Assembly: GCA_037951165.1 (NCBI GenBank)
Contig: JBBDHG010000014.1
Location: 6,898,001-6,962,000 of the forward strand
Direction of reading: 5' to 3'
Source of the DNA: Lophius americanus
Taxonomy: Eukaryota > Chordata > Actinopteri > Lophiiformes > Lophiidae
DNA length: 64,000 nt
Shown here: positions 37,752-47,649 of the stretch, one piece after another
Numbering within the stretch: the stretch's first letter is position 1
Layout of the letters: every line of letters starts with the position of its first letter
Translations under genes and position numbers: made by a program
Notes under the pieces: model-generated
Database searches by the model: none
Seen by the model: only the letters and a program-made list of their open reading frames with translations
What the model was told of the DNA's origin: nothing

Positions 37752-39064
37752 TTCTCATATTGCATGACGGAGTTATAGTCGAAAGGAGTTCCCTGGTTCA
37801 AAGTGTCAATTATGGAGAAGTTGTACTCCAACCCTGCGAAGGTGACAGAAAATATACACTTCACACATATTCACCCTTTTAAAACTGTAGAGGAACCGTG
37901 AGTATATCAGGAAGCCAAACAAAAACGGAAAACCTGGTCCCAAGTCAGGAAGGTAGATGAAATATACTAAATATGTATAAAAACTGCCACTAAGTCAACA
38001 GTATAACTTAATAATGACAATGTCAAGCGGAGTATGGACTTTCAAACTAGACCTATGCTGTCGTCCCCGACAGCAGGGTTTTATCCCCGAAAAGCCCCCA
38101 AACCCCTGCATTGAACAAGCAATCCCCCATTTACCCATTTCTTTAGGAGCGCATTGCATTACGGGATGATGACGTAAAATGGTTGTTGTTGCACTGAGCC
38201 GCTGTACTTGGTTGTTGTTTTCGTAGCATCGGTGAGAGAAAAGTCGATATAATGCCGCATTCTGCTGCTTTCCAAACTCTGGTTCAAATTAAAAAAGGCT
38301 GGACAGATGACATTTTAACTGTTGAATTAGGATAAGCGGTTCAGAGGCTGGCATGGGCAACCTTTTGACGTGACTACCCAGAATGCATTGCAACGTGAAC
38401 AGCGATGGCGACCTATGAGTAAAATTATTTTTTCAAAACATTTTCAAACTCCGGAATATAGAATAAATGTAATGTCGCATTTATACAGCTGATACCGTCA
38501 AACATGTTTTAAAGCATAATGGTTCTGACAGTGGGGTTACCCTTTAAGTGCAGCAGAATGGTTCCTGGGAGTGTTTACTATAATTACTATAACATAGGAT
38601 GTTTTTGCAGTATCCCTTATGCCCCAACAGGAACATTTATGTATTTATGCTTTTGATTTCTGATGTCATATCAACCCTGGATCCTTTTATATGTCAATAC
38701 TTCACTGTGTTAACAAAATGTATCCTCATACCATGTTAAGGACCAAAATGTCCCAATGTCCCACAGGCTTCATTGCTGTGGTGAAGAACCAAGAAACACA
38801 ATGTTTGTAACTGGAACAAAGTGTGTGGTCAAATTGATATCGGATAAAGATAAATGAGTTAAAAAAAAAACATCTGATAGAAGAATTGCACTTTGAGATT
38901 TGATCCAAATTTAAAGTGCATTATAAATTAAATGTATTATTATTATTATTATTAAGAATAGTGGAAGTGAAGACAGATATACTCACTGCGGTCTCTGTTG
39001 GCTCTCTCCAACAACTCTCCTACAGAAAGCTCTCTGGATGCGTCCTCCTCAATGGTAGCCGTTT
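37752..39064 (-). pseudogene. Decayed astacin gene: two orphan exons, zinc-binding exon missing
   Basis: On the reverse strand, 39064-38987 (78 nt, phase 1 in and out) encodes EEDASRELSVGELLERANRD flanked by CAG| and |GTGAGT. It corresponds to the propeptide exon of the intact neighbour at 43956-43906 (EELSVSELLERANSDR). Positions 37833-37752 (82 nt) encode a piece with YNFSIIDTLNQGTPFDYNSV and MQYEK, with acceptor CGCAG| and donor |GTAAGG. It corresponds to the Met-turn exon and has exactly the family length. Between them (1.15 kb) I find no propeptide-cleavage exon, no SREKAII exon and no HExxH exon. The signal exon upstream and terminal exon downstream are not seen either. It is best read as a dying third copy of the cluster. 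An assembly deletion cannot be excluded, and the intact splice sites suggest the loss is recent. Confidence 0.75.
38888..38957 (+). repeat. L2-like 3' tail with hairpin and ATT microsatellite
   Basis: GCACTTTGAGATTTGATCC and the complementary AAATTTAAAGTGC form a stem-loop. It is followed by ATTATAAATTAAATGTATTATT repeats. The same tail ends the LINE at 13508 (reversed) and occurs at 45575. Only the extreme 3' end is present here. Confidence 0.65.
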
Positions 39065-39417
39065 CTGCACAGCAGACTGAGCATGTATGAAGTGTTTAAA
39101 CCAGTATTTATAAGATCTGGTTCTGAAACGTTCAGTTTGATGTCAGCTCAAGGTTCAGGAGGATTCAGTGAGTCCTCAGAAGTGTTAGTGTGAGCCTGAT
39201 GCTGGCTGTGTGCGTCGGTACTAACCGGGAGAATCAATAATAGTATGACTGAGGCTGACCTATTGCAGTAGTACCAATACAACCTACAGTAGGACTATCA
39301 GTACTAGTAGTACTAGTAGTAAAAGCTGCACTAGTACTAACAGTATCAATAGCAGTAGTAGTACTTTTAGAAGAAGTAGAAGCAGGAGCAGGACTAACAT
39401 TGAACTATCTGTCTGTC

Positions 39418-39523
39418 TGATTGCAGCAGTAGTAATAGTAGTAGTAGTAGTAGTAGTAGTCGTCGTAGTAGAGGTAGTAGCAGTAGTAGTAGTAGTAGTA
39501 GTCGTCGTAGTAGAGGTAGTAGC

Positions 39524-39574
<51 letters not shown>

Positions 39575-39724
39575 CGTCGTAGTAGAGGTAGTAGCAGTAG
39601 TAGTAGTAGTAGTAGTCGTCGTAGTAGAGGTAGTAGCAGTAGTAGTAGTAGTAGTAGTCGTCGTAGTAGAGGTAGTAGCAGTAGTAGTAGTAGTAGTAGT
39701 AGTCGTCGTAGTAGAGGTAGCAGC

Positions 39725-39757
<33 letters not shown>

Positions 39758-39865
39758 CGTCGTAGTAGAGGTAGTAGCAGTAGTAGTAGTAGTAGTAGTC
39801 GTCGTAGTAGAGGTAGTAGCAGTAGTAGTAGTAGTAGTAGTAGTCGTCGTAGTAGAGGTAGTAGC

Positions 39866-39903
<38 letters not shown>

Positions 39904-40039
39904 CAGTAGTAGTAGCAGTAGTAGTAGTAGGGGTTGTCGTAGTAGAGGTAGTAGCAGTAGTAGTAGTAGTAGTAATCGTCGTAGTAGAGGTAGTAGCAGT
40001 AGTAGTAGTAGTAGTAATCGTCGTAGTAGAGGTAGTAGC

Positions 40040-40072
<33 letters not shown>

Positions 40073-40287
40073 TGTCGTAGTAGAGGTAGTAGCAGTAGTA
40101 GTAGTAGTAATCGTCGTAGTAGAGGTAGTAGCAGTAGTAGTAGTAGTAGTAGTCGTCGTAGTAGAGGTAGTAGCAGTAGTAGTAGTAGTAGTAGTAGCAG
40201 TAGTAGTAGTAGTAGTAATCGTCGTAGTAGAGGTACTAGTAGTAGTAGTAGCAGTAGTAGTAGTAGTAGTAGTAGTCGTCGTCGTAT
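39418..40287. repeat. Compound AGT/TCG trinucleotide array with higher-order unit
   Basis: About 870 bp of TAG/AGT trinucleotides, broken at intervals by the cassette GTCGTCGTAGTAGAGGTAG followed by CAG. The cassette spacing varies with the number of AGT units between copies. Variants ATCGTCG and TTGTCG occur mainly in 39925-40225. The 312-codon open frame on the reverse strand (poly-Leu with PLLRR) is an artefact of this array. Confidence 0.9.
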
Positions 40288-40299
40288 GTGTGTATCGTC

Positions 40300-41280
40300 G
40301 TCTATGGAAACTGTTTTTTGATTCTGGATCATAATGGAAATGTGTTTAATTCTTGTGCCTCACTTGAAATATTTCTGTCTTTTCACTTCTCATTTTTACG
40401 ATTGTTTTGGCTGTGTTTATGTTAATGGTTTGAGTTTTGGAGAGGCTGTGAAATTCTGTGGGTAATTTGTCTTTTTAACCCACATAATGTCTATAATTTG
40501 CCGTGCAAACAAGCTTTGTCCTTATCGCATGTTGAGGACAAATGCCCCACAAACCCATTCAAAAATCATCTCACGACGTTAGCTCGCATTCTGAAATCTC
40601 ATCTTCAAAATTGCTGTTGTTTTTACATTTTCCCTTCTCATGCTGCTGTTTCCCTTTGTTTGGTCCATAATGAGGGGAAACCTGCTGTGTTCTTGAGATC
40701 CTGTAACGGTCTTCATTGCTGTATAGTGGAACCTATAAAAGCCGATGATTGTGACTGGAATAATGTTTGTGCCTTCTTATTGATGTCAGAGAGCGCTACG
40801 AGTAAAGGAATAAATCTGTGTGTGTGTATGTTTCTGTGTACATCTCTGTGTGTATATGTGTGGAGCTCTCAGAGTATCCAGATCTAAGTTCTACAGCAGT
40901 TAGAATTCCTCCCTCTGAGTGTCTTTCTCACACATGGACACACCATAACTGGATTTTAAGGGGTAACGTTCCTGAAAACAAATGATTAATATTTGATCGG
41001 TATGATCAGAACTGAAGTAAAAATAAATACTAAATAACTAACAAAACTAGTGGCCTTAAGGCCATAGTTTACTTTTACTTCACTTTCAGTGAAGTCTGTT
41101 TGTGGATTGAGTGGAGGAAGGGCACAACATCGACTTGTAACCTAGTTTTGCTGACTGGACATTTTGAAAACCGCCAATCATAAACTGAGATTTTTTGCAT
41201 ATACTGCCTAGTCATATACAGTACAGAGTCCTAAACGTGGCTCCAGAGGTTCATAAGAGAAAAAACAAGCACAATTTGTC
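40300..41280. other. Non-genic stretch between the AGT array and the minus-strand astacin
   Basis: The open frame at 40498-40887 has many Cys but no family pattern and no splice support. A GTGT-rich patch lies near 40819-40860. No gene is supported. Confidence 0.45.
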
Positions 41281-41294
41281 TGGTTCATATAAAC

Positions 41295-41300
41295 TTTATT
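41295..41300 (-). terminator. Poly(A) signal of the minus-strand astacin
   Basis: The reverse strand reads GCAATAAAG, giving AATAAA about 97 bases beyond the spliced stop codon at 41398-41397. It fits a short 3' UTR and places the whole 3' end of the gene close to the last splice site. Confidence 0.7.
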
Positions 41301-41396
41301 GCATGATCATTGATTGTTATGCTAAGGAGTTTTGCAGTGACTGTTCAACAAGAAAATTTCCTGTGATTGATCAATCAGCACATCTGGAGAGGCCAC

Positions 41397-44300
41397 CTCT
41401 GAAACATATCAACAGGGCAGATTAGGTCACAGCCGACAGCCTACTGGCAGAATGTGCGTACTGCCTGTATGTATACTCTTATTATGCCAATGTGGACACT
41501 TACAGCACTTGTACAGTGTGTTCAGCCTGGCGATGTCATTGCGACTCATCTCCTTGGCATTGCCAAAGGACACATTGGAGTCAGGTATGGGAACCATGGT
41601 GGGCTGGTTGTTCTTGGAGAAGGCATACCTAGAACAAGACACAGAGTGGTCGGACTGAACCTGAGAACATCCTGCACACATGCATGATGAAACACCACAG
41701 GGAGGAGTTATTCTCACCGGTGGTACTGCATCACAGAGTTGTAGTCATAGGGAGTGCCCTGGTTGAGCGTGGCGATCTTCCTGAAGTTGTGTTGCATTCC
41801 TAAAAAAAGGGTCAAATTACTCTGCATCCACAACTAAAACAACATAATACCTCCAAACCGTTGATTCCTAGATGGTTTCTAGTTGGTAGCTCCGTTACCA
41901 GATTCAACGTTTTGCAGCAGGACCCTGATGTGGTTGTCCCTGTCAGAGCGCGTCTGTTCATGGTTGAATCCCACCGCGTGGAGAAGCTCGTGTTGGACGG
42001 TCCCGTGGTACAGGCATCCACCACGGGCCAGAGACACCACCTGCTTTCCGCCACGGCGGCCGACATAGGAGTAGCAGCTAGACAGGATCACAAATTAACT
42101 TAAGAACGTTCACATCTGAGAAGAACCTTCTATAAGCTGTGAATGTCCGTTACCCATTTTTGGACTCAATGCTCAGCCAGTCACGATCGTTGCTTATGCT
42201 GGGCCTGAAGCGAATGCAGGAGAAGGAGGAAAAGGACTGCAGTCCACGCGTGATGATGGCTTTCTCACGGGAGGCTGGTGGTCAACATAACATTTAGCTT
42301 CCTTCATCTCACTTGACAAGAGAAACCACACTAGCCCCAATATATGATCCATACTGACATCTCTTTTGGTTTATTTTGTGAAATAATAACTTTTTACTTA
42401 AATGAAGAGAATGTACGAATACTTTTATTGCTGCTACAGATTGTGATGATGATTATGCACGCTCTTTATTTTAACTTTAATCACACAGTACTTCATAGTG
42501 AAACTAGTTCTGTGTTGACCCAACCCTGAGGAGCATTGGGCATCCCCTTTAAAGGAACGGGGGAAAACATGGGGGTTCAGGCTCTTACCCAAGCACCCTA
42601 TGACATGTAGACTGCAGCGACAGTCCTGGGATCAAACCCACCGACCTTCTACTCCCCAATGTAAACGGTCGCATGTGTCAAAGAGAAACTTGAAATGAAA
42701 AGGTGCACAATTGTGTTTCTTTGCTCTGCAAACGTAACAGATACAAGCACTGATCAGGAATAACATTATATCCACCGACAAGTGAAGCCAGAATATTATT
42801 GATTATTTCGATACCATGGCACCTGTCAGTGGGTGGGATGTATTACACAGCCAGTGAACAGTTTTTCCTGAAGTTGCTTTTGGAAACAAGGAAAATTGTC
42901 AAGCAGAAGGATCTGAGTGACTTTGACAAGGAAAAAATTCTGATGGACAGAAAACTGGGTCAGAGAATCTCCAGAACTATAGGTCTATCTGGGTGTTGTT
43001 GATCTGCAGTGGTTAGGACCTGCCAAAGAGGTCAAAGGTTGTGTGCGCTATGTTTTCTCTCTCTCACTTTTAGTCTCTCCTCATCCTTCCTCCCATGCCT
43101 GCCTGCTACAGCGTCCGAGCACAATAAGTCGCTCAGGTAGATGAGAAGGAGGAGATATAGAGGAGCAGAGAGTGAGGAATAGGCCACACAAAGCACCAGA
43201 AAGCACACCGGACACAAAGGCTTTCAGCACTTGTGTCAGATCATTTATTTATTTGCATTTTTCCTCCCTGACCCTCCTTTCTCCCCATACAGCTACATTT
43301 TATCCTGGCATATTTTTAGTCTGGGCTGGGGATTACAGTGAGTCTACGCACCTTTTTGTTTCCTTTGTTGGACTTTATAATTTGGGGATTAACAGAGCTG
43401 GTCGGATACACATTGAACTCCGAATGGGATCCTCTTTAATGTGCTACAGTCTCCAAATGAGTCCGTGTTCTCTTTTGCTCCATTTTGGGAGGCCGTACAA
43501 AGGACAGCCTGTCAGTGGATACAATGTTGTGGCTGTATGCTGTAGTGAATGCAGATCGATTGACCTAGTGTCTTTGTTAATCCTTACTGTGTTGACCTGC
43601 TGCATTAGCGCTATTCTTGTAATCAGGCTTCTGTCAGATACTTACAGAAGTGGTTGGCGATGTAGTATGGAATGTAAACCTTCCCATCGGTCCACTTGCC
43701 CCACATGCAGCCTGTGCTGGTGCAGGGGTCTGCGTTTTTCTCCTCCTCGCTGTCTATTGCGATATCACCACCAGTCAGGATAGGATCATCACTGGAAGTG
43801 ACTGAAACACATCATACAACAACACCATCACAAGCTGTTACTGATGGAGGAACGCCAGCGAAGATGGATGTGAAGCTCAGGGTGACGTCAGCAGTTCACA
43901 CTCACTTCGATCACTGTTGGCTCGCTCCAGAAGTTCAGAGACGGAGAGTTCCTCTCCTGTGTCACATCAACAACACGTGTTTGCAACAGCCACAATCATT
44001 CAAAATATATCTAATCTTTAGAATAGATGACATACCTGTCTGCAGGTTCAGCGCCGGTTTAGGTGAGAAAAGAAACATAAGAAATTTTTATTATTCATAA
44101 TTTGTCTCAGGTCAACATGGAAACTAATCAGAATGACATTTGGTACTAACTAAAGTCAACTCTTTCATGTGTGAATTATTTATAAAGAGAGCATTGGGTT
44201 TTTTTTCACATATGTTTTCAGCTTAGATCATGCAAAGTCATCTTAAGCTTCAGTCAAACTATGGTGAGCTTGACTTAACAACAACCATCAACAACAAACG

Positions 44301-45056
44301 GAATGTCAAAGCTAATGTTGTTCCACATCATGGCCCCAAAATAATTTGTCATTTGCTCAACTTGTCATCTTGAAGGAGTGATGTGCATATCACGAAACCT
44401 GTTTTAGTGGCATCATTCCAGTCGGTCAGTGCAAATACACCTCTTCTCATGGCTTTGAGAATGAGTGACATATGAAACTGGGTTGCACGAAAAATTTGCA
44501 TCCTGTTCAGTGTGAAAGCAGGATTAGACCTTTTCTGACACCGCCTAAGCTGTTCAGGATCTGGAGAGGTGGAGTCCAATCCAAGCCAACATTGGGCTAT
44601 AGGTGGGGTAAACCCTGTACGATTTATCAGTTCATCACGGGGCAAACACAGAGACAGACAAGCATTCACTCTTATATTCACACCTACGGGAAATCTACAG
44701 TCACCAATTCACCCACACTGCATGTTTTTGGACTTGGGGAGGAAGATGGAATTAAAATGCATACTTTTTCCACTACAGCAGAATTTAGGGTTCCCTGGCC
44801 AATCCCACTTTAACCCTTGGAAACAGTGAATGAATCCCACACGGACGATCATACTGAGGAACAGCTTCTTCCACAGGCAATATGCAAATATGTTTTTAGA
44901 TATTTTTTTTACTCTGATATGTTTTCCGAGGTTAGGGGACCCTGAGATCATTCAATCATTGTTATCTGTTCCTCGTACCTCATTATCGGCCTGACAGTAG
45001 ACAGACAGCAGCAGCAGAGCCAGAGCCGAGAACTTGAATACAGATATGCGAGCCAT
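41397..45056 (-). CDS. Six-cysteine astacin metalloprotease (hatching-enzyme/nephrosin type), 265 aa
   Basis: Secreted zinc endopeptidase. Exons, read in reverse: 45056-44979, 44039-44036 (tentative 4-nt exon), 43956-43906, 43801-43646, 42274-42154, 42077-41899, 41799-41718, 41628-41504, 41398-41397. A hydrophobic signal peptide (residues 1-22, with ALALLLLSVYC) precedes a short propeptide (ELSVSELLERAN) with a GGDIA Asp-switch. The mature enzyme starts about NADPC. Zinc site: HELLHAVGFNHEQTRSDRD with H166, E167, H170, H176. The Met-turn SVMQY supplies M220 and Y222. Six Cys (PC, GC, SC, GC, GC and C265) define the C6AST group found in teleosts; C265 is the last residue. The stop is split T|AG across a 105-bp intron. 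Without that splice the frame would run about 25 codons further to 41427. Which C6AST paralogue this is cannot be told from memory. Confidence 0.88.
42748..43037 (+). mobile_element. Tc1-like 5' fragment in an astacin intron
   Basis: It starts CACTGATCAGGAATAACATT and runs through ACCATGGCACCTGTCAGTGG, AAGGATCTGAGTGACTTTGA and GGTCAGAGAATCTCCAGAAC. This is the 5' terminal repeat and the first transposase codons of the teleost Tc1 family. It breaks off at about 43037. Confidence 0.7.
44570..44760 (-). mobile_element. tRNA-type SINE fragment, reversed
   Basis: It contains TTATATTCACACCTACGGGA, CAGTCACCAATTCACCCACA and CATGTTTTTGGACTTGGGGA. This is the reverse complement of the SINE body seen at 56392-56730. 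It lies in the first coding intron of the minus-strand astacin. Confidence 0.6.
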
Positions 45057-45065
45057 CCCGGCAGA

Positions 45066-45198
45066 CCTGCAGGACGCAGACAGCTTGAGCTTTCATTCAG
45101 AGGACAGAGCTTAAACCAAAAGTAGAGAGTTAACTCCTCACAACAACATGACCGTGTACTCTGCTCCTTCACTGCAGACGTTCACAGCTGAGCTCACC
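45066..45198 (-). other. 5'-UTR intron of the minus-strand astacin
   Basis: On the reverse strand the donor ATCCAAG|GTGAGC lies at 45198/45197 and the acceptor GCGTCCTGCAG ends at 45067. The intron of about 131 bp would separate a leader exon from the ATG exon, whose 5' edge is at 45066. Confidence 0.55.
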
Positions 45199-45243
45199 TT
45201 GGATCCTCTGTGGATTTGTTCAGTTCAGGTCTGACAGTCCGTC

Positions 45244-45251
45244 TTTATATA
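45244..45251 (-). promoter_or_regulatory. TATA box of the minus-strand astacin
   Basis: The reverse strand reads GGATATATAAAGAC, with TATATAAA at 45251-45244. A start site about 30 bp downstream would give a leader exon of about 20 bases ending at the donor at 45198. Confidence 0.6.
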
Positions 45252-45574
45252 TCCTTAAGAGGACCAAATATGGTTTATCTTAGTTAGAAACCTAAAGAAT
45301 CAGCTAAACGCAGTCGTTTATCAGTCACAGGTGCTCTGTTTCCGTGATCAGCAAAGTATGGTGTTGGTGTGGCCTTGTGCAAGGACGCTCTGGAGCAAAA
45401 TTTATCGCCTGTATTAGTTTTGAATCCTTTTCCTATTTATTCCACCTAGTTTCATGCGACCGGTCAACATACACGAATTAAGGTATTGTGAGGTATAGCT
45501 GAAACTGAGAGATCGTTGATCTGCTACATTAGCTTCGCTGTTCTGGCTCCATTAAACTCACAATAGAATGTTTG

Positions 45575-45640
45575 GCACTTTGAGATTTGATCCAAATCTA
45601 AAGTGCATAATAAATTTATTGTATTATTATTATTAATAAT
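45575..45640 (+). repeat. L2-like 3' tail with hairpin and ATT microsatellite
   Basis: GCACTTTGAGATTTGATCC is followed by AAATCTAAAGTGC, then ATAATAAATTTATTGTATTA and further ATT units. This is the cleanest copy of the stem-loop tail seen at 13542 and 38888. Confidence 0.65.
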
Positions 45641-46387
45641 GTAAAAAATTCCCCACAAAAAGATTCTCCAAAAATTAATGACAGAAACATTTCTGTCCAA
45701 AATGATTTGGCTCAAACTCTTTGAATGAACTTTAAAATATCATGGAAAGTATTTCCACATGAGTTATGCTTTATTTTTCTTAATACTTTACTAAATAATT
45801 GTATTATTGTAACCTCATGTACTTGGGTTGGTTGGTTATAATTTATTGGGCTTTATTCATCTTCAGCTCCTTAAAATCGGTCCAACTTTATTCAATAGTG
45901 TAAGATACCGCCTTGTCAGTAATATGAATTTGATTTCCACGGTGGAATTCCTGAAAACAGGTTTAGAGTAAACTCTGAGTTGGTTAAACCAGATTTGAGG
46001 GAAATCTGGCTTTTCTCTTCAAGGAAACAAGGTAAGTTAAACTCTAACTTTAAAGTCATTTACCATGGTAACTTGTTCTGTGACCCTGACCTGCTCACTA
46101 GCAGGTTTTCTTCATCAAACTGAGATTGTTCCTGACTGCTCCTCCTCCTGAGCCTGAAGACGTGTCCTTTTTCTCATTTTGGAGAGGACTGTGATACCCA
46201 GATTGGATGTGCTTTAATTCCCTCCTGAATATGTGGTTAATTCAGATTCTCTTCCTAATTCAACACTTATCTGAAAAACCTTCTACAGTTGTAAATCTCC
46301 AACATCATCTCACCATGGATGTCTCGTATGAGAAACAATTCTTTGCCTTGTTCTCAAGACTTTTGCAAATGGAAACTTCCTCTTAAC

Positions 46388-47296
46388 CAGTTTTACTCAA
46401 ACTTTTTACACGGCGTACCACCTCAGAATATATCCGGCTCCCTAAGTACCATCATTATACCCATGTAAAAACATGTTAGTAGAAGTAGGTATCCCTATTC
46501 AGCTAAACGTAGTTCAAACAGGAAGAAAGTATGTTCCCAATAAGAATATTATTTATTTTTGACTAGTCAGCCACAACCACACAAAGTGCAAAGGAGTAGC
46601 ACTAGAAATGACACTTAAACCCTTTTACGTGATTATTATGCAAGGGGCCGCCTGTCACACACATACAGTAGGCCCACAGAGAAAGTGAGAACATTAAAAA
46701 TTACAACTGTGAGTCCCTGTGAATGCACATTTCAAATGTGATGTAACCTGAGTCGTATCTTCTTACTGTTTTTTCCTCTTTTGCTGCCGGTTGATGCTGT
46801 TGACTCAGGGACGCTGTTGTGTTCACTGTCTTCCACTGCAGTTTCTACAATGCTGCTAATAAAATTCTCCTCCAGATCCACACTTCTCTTCCTAAAAGTT
46901 CCCGTATGAAGCCACGATTGCATTATTACTAAACCACTCGTAATTGTAGATATCTACGCGTACTAGCTTCTTGTCCTCACAGTTTAACTTCTAAAGGCTT
47001 GGCGCGTGCGCCGTAACCTGATAAGGTAGCAGGCTAATTGGACGTCTGAACAAAAGAACTACAGGAAAGGCTAAACTTATTTTAAAGCCCATTTCCTTCA
47101 TCTCATCATTACAGTATTATCATTTCGTTCATCATAGTATTTTGATAGTATTATACGTTTTTAAAATAATCGTATTTAATTTATTAGGCACTTTCAAATT
47201 TTTCTCCGCATACGACTACAGAGAGAGTGCGTACCACTAGAGAGAGCCTGCGTGCCACTAGTGGTACGCGTACCATAGTTTGAGAACCACTGCTCT
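46388..47296 (-). mobile_element. hAT-type element, internally deleted (about 0.9 kb)
   Basis: The right end GGTACGCGTACCATAGTTTG and AGAACCACTG and the left end CAGTTTTACTCAAACTTTTT followed by CGGCGTACCAC are inverted copies of each other. CAGTGGTTCTCAAACT is a well-known vertebrate hAT terminus. On the reverse strand, 46923-46732 encodes a piece with MQSWLHTGTFRKRS and SKRGKNSKKIRLRL, resembling the N-terminal leader of hAT transposases. An exact 8-bp target duplication is not evident. Confidence 0.65.
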
Positions 47297-47454
47297 ACAA
47301 CATCAGTGGCAGATATGTACTTATATATACACATATACAGATGAGAAGACATGTTTGTGCGATAACCAGCTGCCTGACTAAAGCAACTGGATTTCATTGT
47401 TTAATATTTCAAATATGATTAAAATTAAAGTGAAGTACAATCATGATCTGCCCT

Positions 47455-47645
47455 CCATACATTTCCGTTGGGTTGCGTCATGGTGGCCAAGCAAGACATT
47501 CGAGACATCCCTCTTTCCAGTAATACTCTCTAGCTCATTCTTGGGGATCCCAAGGCCTTCCCAGATGAAATATATAATTCCTCCTGCAAATTCTGGGTCT
47601 ACCCAGAAATTACCATTGGCTGCTTTCACGTGCAGATAATGTCCA
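47455..47645. mobile_element. Fragment of a common fish interspersed repeat
   Basis: CTCTAGCTCATTCTTGGGGA and TCCCAAGGCCTTCCCAGATG, followed by CTGGGTCTACCC, resemble a repeat often seen in teleosts (GGGGATCCCGAGGCGTTCCCAG...GGGTCTGCCCCGGGG). The open frame on the reverse strand (47671-47441) reads through it, so I do not treat that frame as a host gene. Confidence 0.5.
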
Positions 47646-47649
47646 AAAA

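Noticed and set aside
38150..38420. Possible small gene or THAP-like start (ATGCCGCATTCTGCTGC)
   Set aside because: Only a few residues look suggestive; no zinc-ligand spacing and no open frame follow.
39394..40332. 312-codon open frame on the minus strand (poly-Leu with PLLRR blocks)
   Set aside because: It is the translation of a trinucleotide array in a frame free of stops; there is no domain and no splice or promoter context.
40498..40887. 129-codon Cys-rich open frame
   Set aside because: The Cys spacing matches no family I know, and the end runs into a GTGT repeat.
41427..41503. C-terminal read-through of the minus-strand astacin ending CKCPHWHNK...GCRL
   Set aside because: A consensus donor lies directly after the final Cys codon, and splicing gives TAG at the place where family members end. 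The read-through is kept only as an intron-retention possibility.
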